Assembly: GCF_008973755.1 (NCBI RefSeq)
Contig: NZ_WBOM01000001.1
Coordinates: forward strand, 556,663-620,662
DNA: 64,000 nt
Direction: 5' to 3'
DNA from: Nitrincola alkalilacustris
GTDB taxonomy: Bacteria > Pseudomonadota > Gammaproteobacteria > Pseudomonadales > Balneatricaceae
In this document: positions 28,622 through 37,738 of the stretch, piece after piece
How positions within the stretch are numbered: the first letter of the stretch is position 1
Layout of the letters: each line of letters begins with the position of its first letter
Translations under genes and position numbers: made by a program
The notes under the pieces: generated by a model
Database searches by the model: none
The model's input: the letters and a program-made list of their open reading frames with translations, nothing else
Told to the model about the DNA's origin: nothing

Positions 28622-29248
28622 ATGATTCTTCCGCGTACGATAAGACGCTTCAAGGAGCGACGAGAGCATCGGGATGGCCCTTATGCCGAGCTTTTTGAGG
28701 CCTATAAAGGAGATGAGGTTGTTTCGCTGGACTGTGAGACAACCAGTCTTGATGTTTCCAAGGCAGAAATTCTCTCCATAGGCGCTGTGCGTATAAAAGG
28801 GCGCAAGGTGATGACCAGCGATCGCCTGGATATACGTTTGAAACCACCTGCCAGTCTGACTGGAGAGTCCATCAAGATTCATAAGATACGGGCAGCAGAC
28901 CTGGTTAACGGTATTGAGGTTGAGGAGGCGCTGGAGCAGGTGCTGGCCTTTGTAGGAAATCGTCCGATACTGGGCTATTACGTGAATTATGATATCAAGG
29001 TAATTGATAAGTTCATGCGCCCGATTTATGGGTTTGGTTTGCCAAACAAGGCTGTTGAGCTATCTCATGTGTATCACGACATCATCAAATGGAAAAGTAT
29101 CGGCGGCGATATTGACCTGAGATTTGATACCATTTCAAAAAAGCTTGATGTTCCCATCATCGAGCGTCATACCGCACTGGGCGATGCTATTACTGTCGCG
29201 CTCATGTATGTGCGTCTCAAGCATGGTTCACCGCCTTCGGTTGGCTGA
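28622..29248 (+). CDS. DEDDh 3'-5' exonuclease family protein (PolC/DnaQ-like)
   Basis: A 208-residue exonuclease-fold protein. Exo I is SLDCETTSLD (DxE), Exo II lies in YYVNYDIKVIDKFM, and Exo III is HTALGDAITVALM (HxxxxD), so the DEDDh catalytic set appears intact. Relatives are annotated as DNA polymerase III epsilon-like, but this one is not the replicative DnaQ by context: it follows the DUF294 gene by three bases in the acetate locus, a pairing seen widely. Its role there is unknown; nucleotide or RNA turnover are possibilities. Confidence 0.88.
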   Translation: MILPRTIRRFKERREHRDGPYAELFEAYKGDEVVSLDCETTSLDVSKAEILSIGAVRIKGRKVMTSDRLDIRLKPPASLTGESIKIHKIRAADLVNGIEVEEALEQVLAFVGNRPILGYYVNYDIKVIDKFMRPIYGFGLPNKAVELSHVYHDIIKWKSIGGDIDLRFDTISKKLDVPIIERHTALGDAITVALMYVRLKHGSPPSVG

Positions 29249-29282
29249 GAGCCGGCGCTGTCATATCTACTGAAGCAGGTAT

Positions 29283-29298
29283 TGGCCTGTTTTTTGCA
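29283..29298 (+). promoter_or_regulatory. Sigma-54 promoter of the fliE operon
   Basis: TGGCCTGTTTTTTGCA has the invariant GG (29284-29285) and GC (29296-29297) with exactly ten bases between and a good TTGCA half. Transcription would begin near 29309, about 120 bases before fliE. FleQ or FleR with RpoN is the expected activator pair. Confidence 0.75.
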
Positions 29299-29326
29299 TT
29301 ATTCGTAGTTGGTGATTGGTCTGCCA

Positions 29327-29358
29327 GCATAAAGTGTCAATTTATTATCACTTTATGC
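29327..29358. promoter_or_regulatory. 10-base inverted repeat containing a FleQ-box-like sequence in the fliE leader
   Basis: GCATAAAGTG (29327-29336) and CACTTTATGC (29349-29358) are perfect inverted repeats around a 12-base centre. On the minus strand the central 14 bases (29336-29349) read GATAATAAATTGAC, two changes from the remembered FleQ box. It lies about +27 to +40 from the predicted sigma-54 start, the leader position FleQ is known to use in Pseudomonas. The same repeat could form an RNA hairpin. Confidence 0.5.
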
Positions 29359-29431
29359 GTCAGTCTTCTTGTAACCGCTCACCATGCAACTATAATGTCA
29401 AAAAAATGCCGTTTGTGGATGGGTTGTTAGC

Positions 29432-29779
29432 ATGATTGAACGTGCCGATATCAACAGTGTTCTTGCTCAGATGAAAGCGTTGAGAGGGGAGGTGCAGCAG
29501 GGCGTTCGCCAGCTGGAGATCCCGGGCGCAATCCAGTCTGATAAGGCACCTGAGCGCACGGGCTTTGGAACCTTGCTGAAGTCAGCTGTCGATCAGGTCA
29601 ACGAGCAGCAGAAGGTTGCCAATAATATGCGTGAGTCCTATGAGCGGGGTGATCCGGGTATCGATCTTCCTCAGGTGATGATTCAGGCACAAAAAGCGTC
29701 TGTTTCCTTTCAGGCCATGGTGCAGGTAAGGAATAGACTGGTTTCTGCATATGAAGAAATTTCAAAAATGCCAATTTGA
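29432..29779 (+). CDS. fliE: Flagellar hook-basal body complex protein FliE
   Basis: A 115-residue protein, typical FliE length. The C-terminal IDLPQVMIQAQKASVSFQAMVQVRNRLVSAYEEISKMPI is the conserved FliE helix that joins the MS ring to the rod. It opens the long fliE-flhB operon and is exported by the flagellar type III system without a cleaved signal. It stands directly downstream of a sigma-54 promoter and FleQ-box-like element. Confidence 0.95.
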   Translation: MIERADINSVLAQMKALRGEVQQGVRQLEIPGAIQSDKAPERTGFGTLLKSAVDQVNEQQKVANNMRESYERGDPGIDLPQVMIQAQKASVSFQAMVQVRNRLVSAYEEISKMPI

Positions 29780-29795
29780 TCTGGGCCGAGCATAA

Positions 29796-31466
29796 ATGGA
29801 AAACGCATCAGGGCAATTGGGTAACAGGGGTGGAATACTGGCGGGCTTTAACAGTCTCGGGATTCTGCGCCAACTGGGTTTGATGATAGGGCTTGCGGCC
29901 AGTGTCGCTATTGGCTTTTCAGTGGTCCTCTGGTCTCAGCAGCCTGATTACCGTGTGCTTTTTTCCAATATGGAGTTCGCGGATGCGAATCAGGTCATCG
30001 ACCAGCTTCAGCTGTATAAGGTGCCCTACAAGTTTGATACCAGCTCAAGATCGATTCTGGTTCCGGAATCGCATGTTCATACCGCTCGGCTGCGTCTGGC
30101 TGCGGAAGGGATAACAGCCGATAAGACAGTTGGCTTTGAGCTTTTGGATAGGGAGCAGGGGCTGGGTACCAGTCAGTTCATGGAAACAACCCGGTATCGT
30201 CGGGGTCTTGAAGGTGAGTTAGCGCGTACTATCAGCAGCATGACCTCGGTGCGCAGTGCACGAGTGCATCTGGCAATACCCAAGGACACCGTTTTTATTC
30301 GCGATCAGCGCAAACCGCGGGCATCTGTGTTTCTGGATCTTTTTTCCGGTCGCCAGCTTGAGCGTGATCAGGTGGCGGCTATTGCCAATCTTATTGCGTC
30401 CAGCATACCCGAGCTTGATGTTCAGGACGTAACCGTGGTGGATCAGCGTGGGCGTTTACTGAATACGCGTGATGTTGATGTGGATGTGGTGCTCGCGGCC
30501 AGGCAGCTTGAATACACCCGCCAGGTGGAAGATACCCTGGTCAATCGCGTCAACAGTATTCTGCAGCCTGTGGTCGGGTTGGGTAACTTCCGGGCGGAAG
30601 TGTCTGCTGATATCGATTTTACACAGATAGAGCAGGCAGATGAGCTTTATAACTCGGATCTGCCTTCACTGCGCAGTGAGCAGACAATGGAGGAGCGGCG
30701 AGCTGCAGGGGCGCAACCCGCTGGCGTGCCGGGTGCTCTGGCCAATCAGCCTCCGGGAGCAGCTACCGTGCCTGAGGTTGCCAATGGTGAAGGTGGTGTG
30801 CAGCAGGCTGTGAGTGGTACCAGTCGGAATCAGGCAACCCGTAACTTTGAGCTGGATCGCAGTGTCAGTTACACGCGGCATCAGATGGGGCGTGTCAATC
30901 GTTTGACAGTTGCTGTGGTGGTGGATGATCTGCCGGTAACAGACCCGGAAACCGGTACGCGTACCCGTGCAGCCTGGACGGAGGCGGAACTGGAGCGGCT
31001 GCGTCTTCTGGTGCAGAACGCTGTCGGCTTCTCGGCGCTCCGAGGAGACAGTATCGATGTTATCAATTCGCCTTTTATTGCTGATGAGCCATTTGAATTT
31101 GACGAGCCGGCATTTTGGGAAAGTGATCTTTTCTGGACGCTTATAAAGCAGTTGATGGGGGCCATCTTCGTGCTGGTTCTGATTCTCGGAGTACTGCGCC
31201 CCATACTCAAGAATATTACCGAAGCTGGGCAGAACAAGCCTTCCGGTGGCCTTGGGGCAGCCGGTGAAATATCGGCCGAGCTTGATCAGTTGGCAACCTC
31301 CGGGGTTGCCGATGACCGGGTGACTTTCAGCGGTACTGAGAGTGGTGTTTTGCCTACCCCGAACGAGAGCTTTGATTATCAGTTGAATGCTATTCGTAGT
31401 ATGGTGGCTGAGGATCCTGCGCGAGTGGCGCAGGCGGTGAAGCAGTGGGTTGTGGAAAATGAGTGA
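29796..31466 (+). CDS. fliF: Flagellar MS-ring protein FliF
   Basis: A 556-residue inner-membrane ring protein. One helix is near residues 28-48 (LGLMIGLAASVAIGFSVVLW) and the second near 448-470 (IKQLMGAIFVLVLILGVL). Between them are the ring-building motifs (YRVLFSNMEFADANQVIDQL; TSQFMETTRYRRGLEGELARTI) and a Gln/Gly/Pro-rich linker around 300-340. The cytoplasmic tail, ending QAVKQWVVENE, binds FliG. Its last codons overlap fliG by eight bases. Confidence 0.96.
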   Translation: MENASGQLGNRGGILAGFNSLGILRQLGLMIGLAASVAIGFSVVLWSQQPDYRVLFSNMEFADANQVIDQLQLYKVPYKFDTSSRSILVPESHVHTARLRLAAEGITADKTVGFELLDREQGLGTSQFMETTRYRRGLEGELARTISSMTSVRSARVHLAIPKDTVFIRDQRKPRASVFLDLFSGRQLERDQVAAIANLIASSIPELDVQDVTVVDQRGRLLNTRDVDVDVVLAARQLEYTRQVEDTLVNRVNSILQPVVGLGNFRAEVSADIDFTQIEQADELYNSDLPSLRSEQTMEERRAAGAQPAGVPGALANQPPGAATVPEVANGEGGVQQAVSGTSRNQATRNFELDRSVSYTRHQMGRVNRLTVAVVVDDLPVTDPETGTRTRAAWTEAELERLRLLVQNAVGFSALRGDSIDVINSPFIADEPFEFDEPAFWESDLFWTLIKQLMGAIFVLVLILGVLRPILKNITEAGQNKPSGGLGAAGEISAELDQLATSGVADDRVTFSGTESGVLPTPNESFDYQLNAIRSMVAEDPARVAQAVKQWVVENE

Positions 31467-32451
31467 GCTGAACAGTATTGAGAAGGCAGCGGTGCTGCTG
31501 ATCAGTCTGGGAGAAAATGACGCTGCCGATATACTCAAGCATCTGGGACCGAAAGAGGTGCAGATGATCGGCGAGGCGATGTCGCGTCTGGATAACATTC
31601 CGCAATCGAAGGTTGAGGCTGTTGTCAGTGATTTTCTCAATGTTGTCGGTGATCAGACGGGTATCGGCATCAATAATGACCGCTATATCCGTACCATGCT
31701 CAATCGTGCGCTGGGTGAAGAGAAGGCCAAGACTCTGATTGATCGCATCCTGTTCAGCACCAATACTTCCGGCCTGGATACTCTCCGCTGGATGGACCCG
31801 CGACAGGTTGCTGAGATTATCCGCTTTGAGCACCCGCAGATACAGTCTGTCATCATCTCATATCTGGAGTCGGATCAGGCTGCCAGTGTATTGAGCTATT
31901 TTGATGATAAGGTCAGGCTCGACATCATGATGCGCATTGCCGCACTGGACCGTATTCAGCCGCAAGCACTTCAGGAATTGAATGATATGCTTGAAACCCA
32001 GTTCAGCGGCCCGCGCTCGACACAGTTGACCCAGATTGGTGGTGTCAAGGCGGCAGCCAATATCATGAACTTCATTGAGAGCAGTATTGAAGCTGAGTTG
32101 ATGGAGAACATCAAGGAAACGGACGAATCCCTGGCCAGGCAGATTCAGGATCTGATGTTTGTATTTGATAATCTGATTGATGTGGATGATCGCGGCATTC
32201 AGGTCATTCTGCGCGAAATTCAGACAGATCAACTGGTGATTGCTCTGAAGGGGGCCGATACTGCACTGCAGGAAAAAATATTCAAGAATATGTCGAAGCG
32301 TGCTGCTGAGCTTCTGCGTGATGATCTGGAGGCCAAGGGACCGGTCCGGGTCAGTGAGGTAGAGATGGCGCAGAAGGAAATACTGTCAGTAGCCCGACGC
32401 CTGGCTGATGAGGGCGAGATCTCTCTGGGTGCCGGCGACGATATGATTTGA
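31459..32451 (+). CDS. fliG: Flagellar motor switch protein FliG
   Basis: A 330-residue switch protein. It shows the N-terminal EKAAVLLISLGENDAADILKHL, the EHPQ motif in IRFEHPQIQSVIISYL, and the C-terminal torque helix LVIALKGADTALQEKIFKNMSKRAAELLRDDLEAKGPVR with its charged residues. It sits on the FliF ring and transmits stator force; switching is set by FliM. The ATG at 31459 is used; a TTG at 31450 would add three residues. Confidence 0.96.
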   Translation: MSELNSIEKAAVLLISLGENDAADILKHLGPKEVQMIGEAMSRLDNIPQSKVEAVVSDFLNVVGDQTGIGINNDRYIRTMLNRALGEEKAKTLIDRILFSTNTSGLDTLRWMDPRQVAEIIRFEHPQIQSVIISYLESDQAASVLSYFDDKVRLDIMMRIAALDRIQPQALQELNDMLETQFSGPRSTQLTQIGGVKAAANIMNFIESSIEAELMENIKETDESLARQIQDLMFVFDNLIDVDDRGIQVILREIQTDQLVIALKGADTALQEKIFKNMSKRAAELLRDDLEAKGPVRVSEVEMAQKEILSVARRLADEGEISLGAGDDMI

Positions 32452-32458
32452 TCAGCTC

Positions 32459-33196
32459 ATGAAGCCTGAACAGAACCAACCCGTCAGAATTCCTGCCTCA
32501 GAGGTAGGAGAGATTGCCCTCTGGAAACTTCCTGAAATGAAGGGAGGGGGTGAAATGAAGGCGTTGCATCGCGAGCAGGCGCCTGAAGTGGTCGTGGTAG
32601 AGGAAGAGATAGTTGCCGAGAAAGTGACGCTTGCCGAGCTTGAAAAGATCCATGAAGAGGCTTATCAGGAGGGGTTGGGGGTCGGGCAAAAGGAGGGCTT
32701 TGAGCAAGGGCAGAAAGCTGGCTTTGAGCAGGGGGTCGAGCAGGGTATTGCTGCAGGTCAGGACCAGATCAGTGCTCGCCTGGTGTTGCTGGATTCGCTG
32801 ATTGAAAAACTGCAGAAACCGCTGGCAGAGCAGGAGGCGGTGCTGGAGGAGGCGCTGGTTAAGCTGTCTCTCAAGCTTGCCGAGAGTGTTGTCAAAGCTG
32901 AGCTGAAGTCGCGTAGCGACCTTCTGGCGGCCAGTGTGCATGAAGCGCTGGCGCTTATACCGCAAGATAGCGGGGTAGTGAAGCTCTATCTTCATCCGGA
33001 TGATTGTGAACGCTTTTCAGAGCTGCCGGATATTGAGAATCTGACGCTGATTGATGACCCTGAGTTGACCGAAGGGGGGTGTCGGGTCTCCTCCTCATAT
33101 ACGCATGTTGATTTCACCGTTGAGCAGCGTATTGCCGAAGTGGCCAGTCAGTTACTGTTGCGCCTGGGCTCCGGGTCAGCGTCTGACTCAGATTAA
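32459..33196 (+). CDS. fliH: Flagellar assembly protein FliH
   Basis: A 245-residue regulator of the export ATPase FliI. A Glu/Gln/Gly-rich helix (QEGLGVGQKEGFEQGQKAGF ... VEQGIAAGQ, residues 70-105) has the GxxxG-type spacing typical of FliH, and the C-terminal part (LSLKLAESVVKAELKSR; VKLYLHPDD; DDPELTEGGCRV) matches the family. It lies between fliG and fliI in the standard order. Confidence 0.93.
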   Translation: MKPEQNQPVRIPASEVGEIALWKLPEMKGGGEMKALHREQAPEVVVVEEEIVAEKVTLAELEKIHEEAYQEGLGVGQKEGFEQGQKAGFEQGVEQGIAAGQDQISARLVLLDSLIEKLQKPLAEQEAVLEEALVKLSLKLAESVVKAELKSRSDLLAASVHEALALIPQDSGVVKLYLHPDDCERFSELPDIENLTLIDDPELTEGGCRVSSSYTHVDFTVEQRIAEVASQLLLRLGSGSASDSD

Positions 33197-33208
33197 CGGG
33201 GAGGGTAC

Positions 33209-34570
33209 ATGTCTCTGCATGAGCGCTTGAATCGTTATGCCAGTCTTGAATATGAGTCTGCGCGTCCACGGGCGCGAGGCCAGATCACGCGCCTGATAGG
33301 ATTGACCCTGGAGGCAGTGGGGCTGCGCGTGGCGCTGGGCGACTATTGTCTGATAGAGGTGACACCGACGCTTAGTGTTGAGGCTGAGGTGGTCGGCTTT
33401 TCCGGCGATCGTGTCTACCTGATGCCGCTGGATGCTGTCGACGGCCTGCAGCCAGGTGCTGTTGTCAGGCCTCAGGCGGGTGCGAGTATGGTGCCCGTTG
33501 GTTTTGGTCTGCTCGGGCGTGTTCTCAACGGCATAGGTAAGCCTCTGGATGGAAAAGGGCCGCTGGATGCGGAGGATTATGTCCCGCTAGCAGGTGAAAC
33601 CATCAATCCGCTTAAGCGCCACCCTATTGATACTCCACTTGATGTTGGCATTCGTGCCATCAATGGCCTGCTGACGGTAGGGTGCGGACAGCGTCTGGGG
33701 CTGTTTGCCGGCAGTGGTGTCGGCAAGTCGGTGCTGCTTGGGATGATGACGCGCTATACCGAGGCAGAGATCACAGTCGTCGGGTTGATCGGTGAGCGTG
33801 GTCGAGAGGTGAGGGAGTTCATTGATCACAGTCTTGGTCCGGAAGGGATGGCCAAATCTGTGGTTGTTGCGTCCCCGGCTGATGACTCGCCATTGATGAG
33901 GTTGCGTGCGGCGCAGTTGGCTACGCGGATTGCAGAGTATTTCAGGAGCCGCGGCAAGAAGGTTCTGCTGTTGATGGACTCCTTGACCCGTTATGCCCAG
34001 GCGCAGCGCGAGATAGCGCTGGCGATAGGTGAGCCGCCAGCCACCAAGGGGTATCCGCCATCAGTTTTTGCCCGGTTGCCGAAGCTGGTTGAGCGTGCCG
34101 GTAATGGTGAGCATAACGCGGGCTCCATAACAGCTTTCTATACGGTTCTGACGGAAGGGGATGATCAGCAGGATCCAATTGCGGATGCGGCGCGTGCGAT
34201 TCTGGACGGACATATCGTATTGTCACGATCACTGGCAGAGCAGGGGCACTATCCTGCCATCGATATTGAAGCTTCCATCAGCAGGGCGATGCCTCAGATT
34301 ATCGATTCGGCACAGTATAATCTCGCCATGCAGTTTCGTCGTTACTACTCGAAGTATCAGCAGAATGCCGACCTGGTGTCTGTAGGTGCTTATGCACGGG
34401 GTAGTGACCCCCTGATGGATAGAGCGATTGAACTCCTGCCGATGCTGAATGCCTATCTGCAACAGGGGATGCAGGAGGAGATGCTGTATCAGCGCAGCGT
34501 GCAGGAGCTGGCGATGGTTTTGTCGCCACCACCGACGAATGAGAAGGCAACACCGACCACGCGTCGCTGA
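33209..34570 (+). CDS. fliI: Flagellum-specific ATP synthase FliI
   Basis: A 453-residue F1-beta-like ATPase of the flagellar export system. Walker [12 protein letters not shown] is near residue 167, followed by [15 protein letters not shown], Walker [37 protein letters not shown] and [11 protein letters not shown]. It powers unloading of export substrates at the membrane with FliH and FliJ. A strong GGGGAGGG site precedes the ATG. Confidence 0.96.
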   Translation: MSLHERLNRYASLEYESARPRARGQITRLIGLTLEAVGLRVALGDYCLIEVTPTLSVEAEVVGFSGDRVYLMPLDAVDGLQPGAVVRPQAGASMVPVGFGLLGRVLNGIGKPLDGKGPLDAEDYVPLAGETINPLKRHPIDTPLDVGIRAINGLLTVGCGQRLGLFAGSGVGKSVLLGMMTRYTEAEITVVGLIGERGREVREFIDHSLGPEGMAKSVVVASPADDSPLMRLRAAQLATRIAEYFRSRGKKVLLLMDSLTRYAQAQREIALAIGEPPATKGYPPSVFARLPKLVERAGNGEHNAGSITAFYTVLTEGDDQQDPIADAARAILDGHIVLSRSLAEQGHYPAIDIEASISRAMPQIIDSAQYNLAMQFRRYYSKYQQNADLVSVGAYARGSDPLMDRAIELLPMLNAYLQQGMQEEMLYQRSVQELAMVLSPPPTNEKATPTTRR

Positions 34571-34629
34571 CCCGTGTTTCATGAATGCGCGTGCGGTTCA
34601 TGTAATATCTGGGTTAACAGGGTGAAAAT

Positions 34630-35076
34630 ATGAAAAAAAAGCGCTCTCAGCGCCTGAATGTGGTTCTGGACCTTGCTCGCCGTAAGCGCGAGATGGCGGA
34701 TCGTTACATGGCAGAAAGTCGTCAAAGGGTTGTACAGGGTGAGCAGCAGAAAAAACAGCTTGAGATCTATCTGCAGGAATATCAGGAGCAGTTCACCAGG
34801 GCTGGGCAGTCTGGATTGACTGCGGTTGCGATGCAGACGCATCGCTTTTTCATTGCCAAGATACAGGATGCTCTGCTGAAGCAGGAGGAGACGCTGAAAC
34901 AGGCCAGATACCAGCTGGAAATGGTAACGGAGCACTGGCGGCAGGCCTACAGACATTTCCAGGCGATTGAAAAACTGCAGGTCAAGGCGCTTGCGGCAGA
35001 GCAGCAGTTGCAGGATAAAAGGCTGCAAAGTGAAATTGATGAACGTTCGCAGTTGCAGCGTGCCAGAGGAATATAA
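34630..35076 (+). CDS. fliJ: Flagellar export protein FliJ
   Basis: A 148-residue, almost wholly helical and charged protein (LNVVLDLARRKREMADRYMAESRQRV; coiled coil to the end), as for FliJ, the stalk-like chaperone of the FliI ring. Family sequence is weakly conserved, so position between fliI and fliK is important to the call. The 59 bases before it contain a short CATGAA/TTCATG repeat of no clear meaning. Confidence 0.88.
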   Translation: MKKKRSQRLNVVLDLARRKREMADRYMAESRQRVVQGEQQKKQLEIYLQEYQEQFTRAGQSGLTAVAMQTHRFFIAKIQDALLKQEETLKQARYQLEMVTEHWRQAYRHFQAIEKLQVKALAAEQQLQDKRLQSEIDERSQLQRARGI

Positions 35077-35174
35077 GTTGTACCGGCCATCCATCCGTAG
35101 ATGTGTAAGGAAGGGAAAGTAGAGCTGGCCTTGAAATTGCATAGTCTCTGTAACTATTTATTCAGGAGAGATGC

Positions 35175-37145
35175 ATGGCCGCGCAACTGACCGGTTTTAT
35201 GTTATCCGGCCCGACTTTGGCACTCAGTCTGCCAGCTTCTGCTGCTGTCTCAGGGCAGCCGGGTGCGCAGCACGCAGGCGGGCAACTGCAGGCCGCGGGC
35301 TTTTCCATATGGCTTGGGCAGGCTCAGGCTGCGTCTGCTGGAGCCTCCAGTATTTCGCAGGCTGGTGGCGAAAGTTTGCCGCAGGATGGCATGCAATTGC
35401 CGCCTTTTCCTGTTAAAAACGGCAAAACTCAGGATGCAGCAGATGGTCGTGGGTATGATCTTAAAAGTGGCAATGAGAGTGGTTCGGCGACTCCTGGATG
35501 GCTGTTCAGCGGTAATAACCTGAATTTTGATTCAGGTGAGTCTGCTGGAGCCTCTACTCAGCCATCTGATGACACCCAAATGATGCTGGATACTGAGGAT
35601 CTTGATGCTCTTCTGTCTCTGCTATCGCCACAAGAAGATGATGGCGGGCAGGCAGCCTCTCGGCCTGATGCGATTTCAGCTGTTTTGGCGCGTCTGCAAG
35701 ACTTGTTAAATGGTGGCGGATGGCAATTCGATAGTGATGCTGAGCAGCTCGGCATTGACAGCTCTACCAGAGAAAAGCTGGCAGAGTGGCTGGATGCTCT
35801 GAGTGCGCTTCTCAATGACCCGGATAGCGAGCACGAAGGCAAAGGAGCTGATCTGTTGCAGGCTCTTTTCGGTGAGCTTGATACGAACGGTTTGCCGCCT
35901 GAACTGACCGCCGAGCAGTTGGCGAGGATTGAGGTTGCATTGCAGCAGTTACAGCAGGCTTTGCAGCAGGCGCTTCAGGCTGAATCTGAGCAGGCTGACA
36001 TGATTGCCGATGGTCGCCTGCTTGCTCGTGAAGCGTTGGAAAAAGTGCTTGAGCTGTTGTCCGAAAGGCTGGCTCAGGTTAGAGAGCAGGGTGAGATTTC
36101 ACGTGAGCGCATTTCAGCCAATATGTCAGTTGGCGTTGACGGGCAGGCGGGTCGTCAGTTGGAGGCTCAGGCGCGTGCAGAGAGTTTGGCTGCTGCAGAA
36201 GACCGGGCCCAGGCTAAGGCTGTGGCTGATGCGGTCAGGACGGACGCAATGAGAGCTGCCGAAGAGGTCAGAGCTGGCAGGGTTGATGTTGTTGAATCAA
36301 TCAAGACGGAGGACAGGATGACTTCTGAGGCTGCCAGGGCTGAGCGCTTATCTGTTACCCCGCCGCCGGGTATTCAGCCTGACACAAAGCAATCCGAAAT
36401 GGATGGCCGGTCTCAGGCTTCGTTAGTCAACCGAGCGCCTGAATCCTTGCAGTCCTCTTCGACGCCTCCTCCCTTGCATGAGCGCCAGGGTCCACTACCA
36501 GCTACTCCTGAGCAGCAAAATACCGACCGTGCAAGAGCGGCCTTTACAGATCAGTTGCTCCCGCAGGAGCGAGGTGTGGATCAGAAGGTATCTGGTGAAG
36601 CGCTCAAGCAGAGTGATGTTCCCCAGCAGTCTGTCAGGCTGGAGTCCGGGCTGACGTCAACACCGGCTCAGAGTACGATGGCTGCCAATAGTGTGCCTGC
36701 CGATGCAACTACTGCAGCCAAGCAGGCTGCATTGGCGCAGCAGTTGCAGAATCCCGCCTGGGCAAGGGCGATGGGTGAGCGTGCCATCATGATGACGCAA
36801 CAGGGGCCAAGGTTTGCGGAGATCAGGCTGGACCCTCCTGAATTGGGAGCATTGAAGATCAGAGTGCATATTTTGCCAGGTGATCAGGTCAGCCTCAGCT
36901 TCAGCTCGCCAAACGCAGCTGTTCGTGATGCTCTGGAGCAGAACATGCCGAGATTGAGGGAGATGTTCGCTGAGCAGGGGCTGAATCTGATGGATTCATC
37001 TGTGTCAGATCAGGCTCAGGAGGATAGGGCGCGGCAGAATGCGCAGCGCTCAGGGGACTATCGCAGTGGTGATGAAAGCGAAGAGATGCTAGAGCAAGGG
37101 GGGCAAAACGGCCGTCGATTGGGGCTTGTTGACTATTATGCCTGA
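35175..37145 (+). CDS. fliK: Flagellar hook-length control protein FliK
   Basis: A 656-residue protein, long for the family. Most is low-complexity, rich in Ala, Gln, Ser and Glu (ruler region), with a coiled Gln/Ala stretch (EVALQQLQQALQQALQAESEQ). The last 150 residues hold the conserved substrate-switch domain: RFAEIRLDPPELGALKIRVHILPGDQVSLSF and MPRLREMFAEQGLNL. It measures hook length and switches export to filament substrates. AGGAGAG precedes the ATG. Confidence 0.92.
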   Translation: MAAQLTGFMLSGPTLALSLPASAAVSGQPGAQHAGGQLQAAGFSIWLGQAQAASAGASSISQAGGESLPQDGMQLPPFPVKNGKTQDAADGRGYDLKSGNESGSATPGWLFSGNNLNFDSGESAGASTQPSDDTQMMLDTEDLDALLSLLSPQEDDGGQAASRPDAISAVLARLQDLLNGGGWQFDSDAEQLGIDSSTREKLAEWLDALSALLNDPDSEHEGKGADLLQALFGELDTNGLPPELTAEQLARIEVALQQLQQALQQALQAESEQADMIADGRLLAREALEKVLELLSERLAQVREQGEISRERISANMSVGVDGQAGRQLEAQARAESLAAAEDRAQAKAVADAVRTDAMRAAEEVRAGRVDVVESIKTEDRMTSEAARAERLSVTPPPGIQPDTKQSEMDGRSQASLVNRAPESLQSSSTPPPLHERQGPLPATPEQQNTDRARAAFTDQLLPQERGVDQKVSGEALKQSDVPQQSVRLESGLTSTPAQSTMAANSVPADATTAAKQAALAQQLQNPAWARAMGERAIMMTQQGPRFAEIRLDPPELGALKIRVHILPGDQVSLSFSSPNAAVRDALEQNMPRLREMFAEQGLNLMDSSVSDQAQEDRARQNAQRSGDYRSGDESEEMLEQGGQNGRRLGLVDYYA

Positions 37146-37174
37146 TCAGGATGCTTCAGCCTGAAAATCAGTGT

Positions 37175-37230
37175 GTTATATTAACCTCATAACCCGGAAG
37201 TTTCTGTAGCAGTTATGAGGTTGGTATGGC
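37175..37230 (+). promoter_or_regulatory. 19-pair hairpin sequestering the fliL ribosome-binding site and start codon
   Basis: The arm GTTATATTAACCTCATAAC (37175-37193) can pair along its whole length with 37212-37230, giving 15 Watson-Crick and 4 G-U pairs with no mismatch, around an 18-base loop. The inner 11 pairs are perfect. The 3' arm contains the Shine-Dalgarno GAGG (37217-37220) and the fliL ATG (37226-37228), so in the folded mRNA translation of fliL should be blocked or need unfolding, coupling or a helper factor. Confidence 0.65.
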
Positions 37231-37726
37231 AGACGAAAACGAACAGGAAGAAGGTGCAGCAGCACCGAAGTCAAAAAAGAAGCTGTTTATCATTTTGGGC
37301 GCGGCAATACTGCTGGTTGTGTTGATTGGTGGTGGGGCAGGTGCTTATTTTTTCCTTTTCGACAAAGAGCCCGCTGAACCGGTCAGGCAGGAAGCGATCT
37401 ATACTAAAGTACGCACGCTTGAAGGGCGCCCATCCTTTGTGGCATCGCTTCAGGCTGAGGGTGGCAGTCGCCACTTCATGCAGATATACGTTGAGGCAAA
37501 AAGTCGCGATCAGAAAGTGGCGGATGCGCTCGATGCTCACATGCCATTGATTGTAGCGCGCCTGAATGCCCTTTTTACTACTCAATCCGTTCAGCGACTG
37601 CGTACCGTAGAGGGCAAGCGTGCCTTGAAATCTGAAGGTACTGAACTGGTTCAGCAGATCATGATGGAAAAGATCGGTGAGCCGGGAATTGAGACACTAC
37701 TCTTCACCGACTTTGTAATGCAGTAG
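37226..37726 (+). CDS. fliL: Flagellar basal body-associated protein FliL
   Basis: A 166-residue single-pass membrane protein. A basic N-terminus (SKKK) is followed by one helix (LFIILGAAILLVVLIGGGAGAYFFLF, residues 18-43) and a periplasmic stomatin-like domain with YVEAKSRDQKVADALDAHMPLIVARL. FliL surrounds stator units and supports torque. Its start region is locked in an extensive potential hairpin (37175-37230). Confidence 0.93.
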   Translation: MADENEQEEGAAAPKSKKKLFIILGAAILLVVLIGGGAGAYFFLFDKEPAEPVRQEAIYTKVRTLEGRPSFVASLQAEGGSRHFMQIYVEAKSRDQKVADALDAHMPLIVARLNALFTTQSVQRLRTVEGKRALKSEGTELVQQIMMEKIGEPGIETLLFTDFVMQ

Positions 37727-37738
37727 CGGAGCGCACCT

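Noticed and set aside
34571..34629. Short CATGAA/TTCATG inverted repeat between fliI and fliJ
   Set aside because: Only six pairs with an 11-base loop and no T run; not a terminator and not clearly regulatory.
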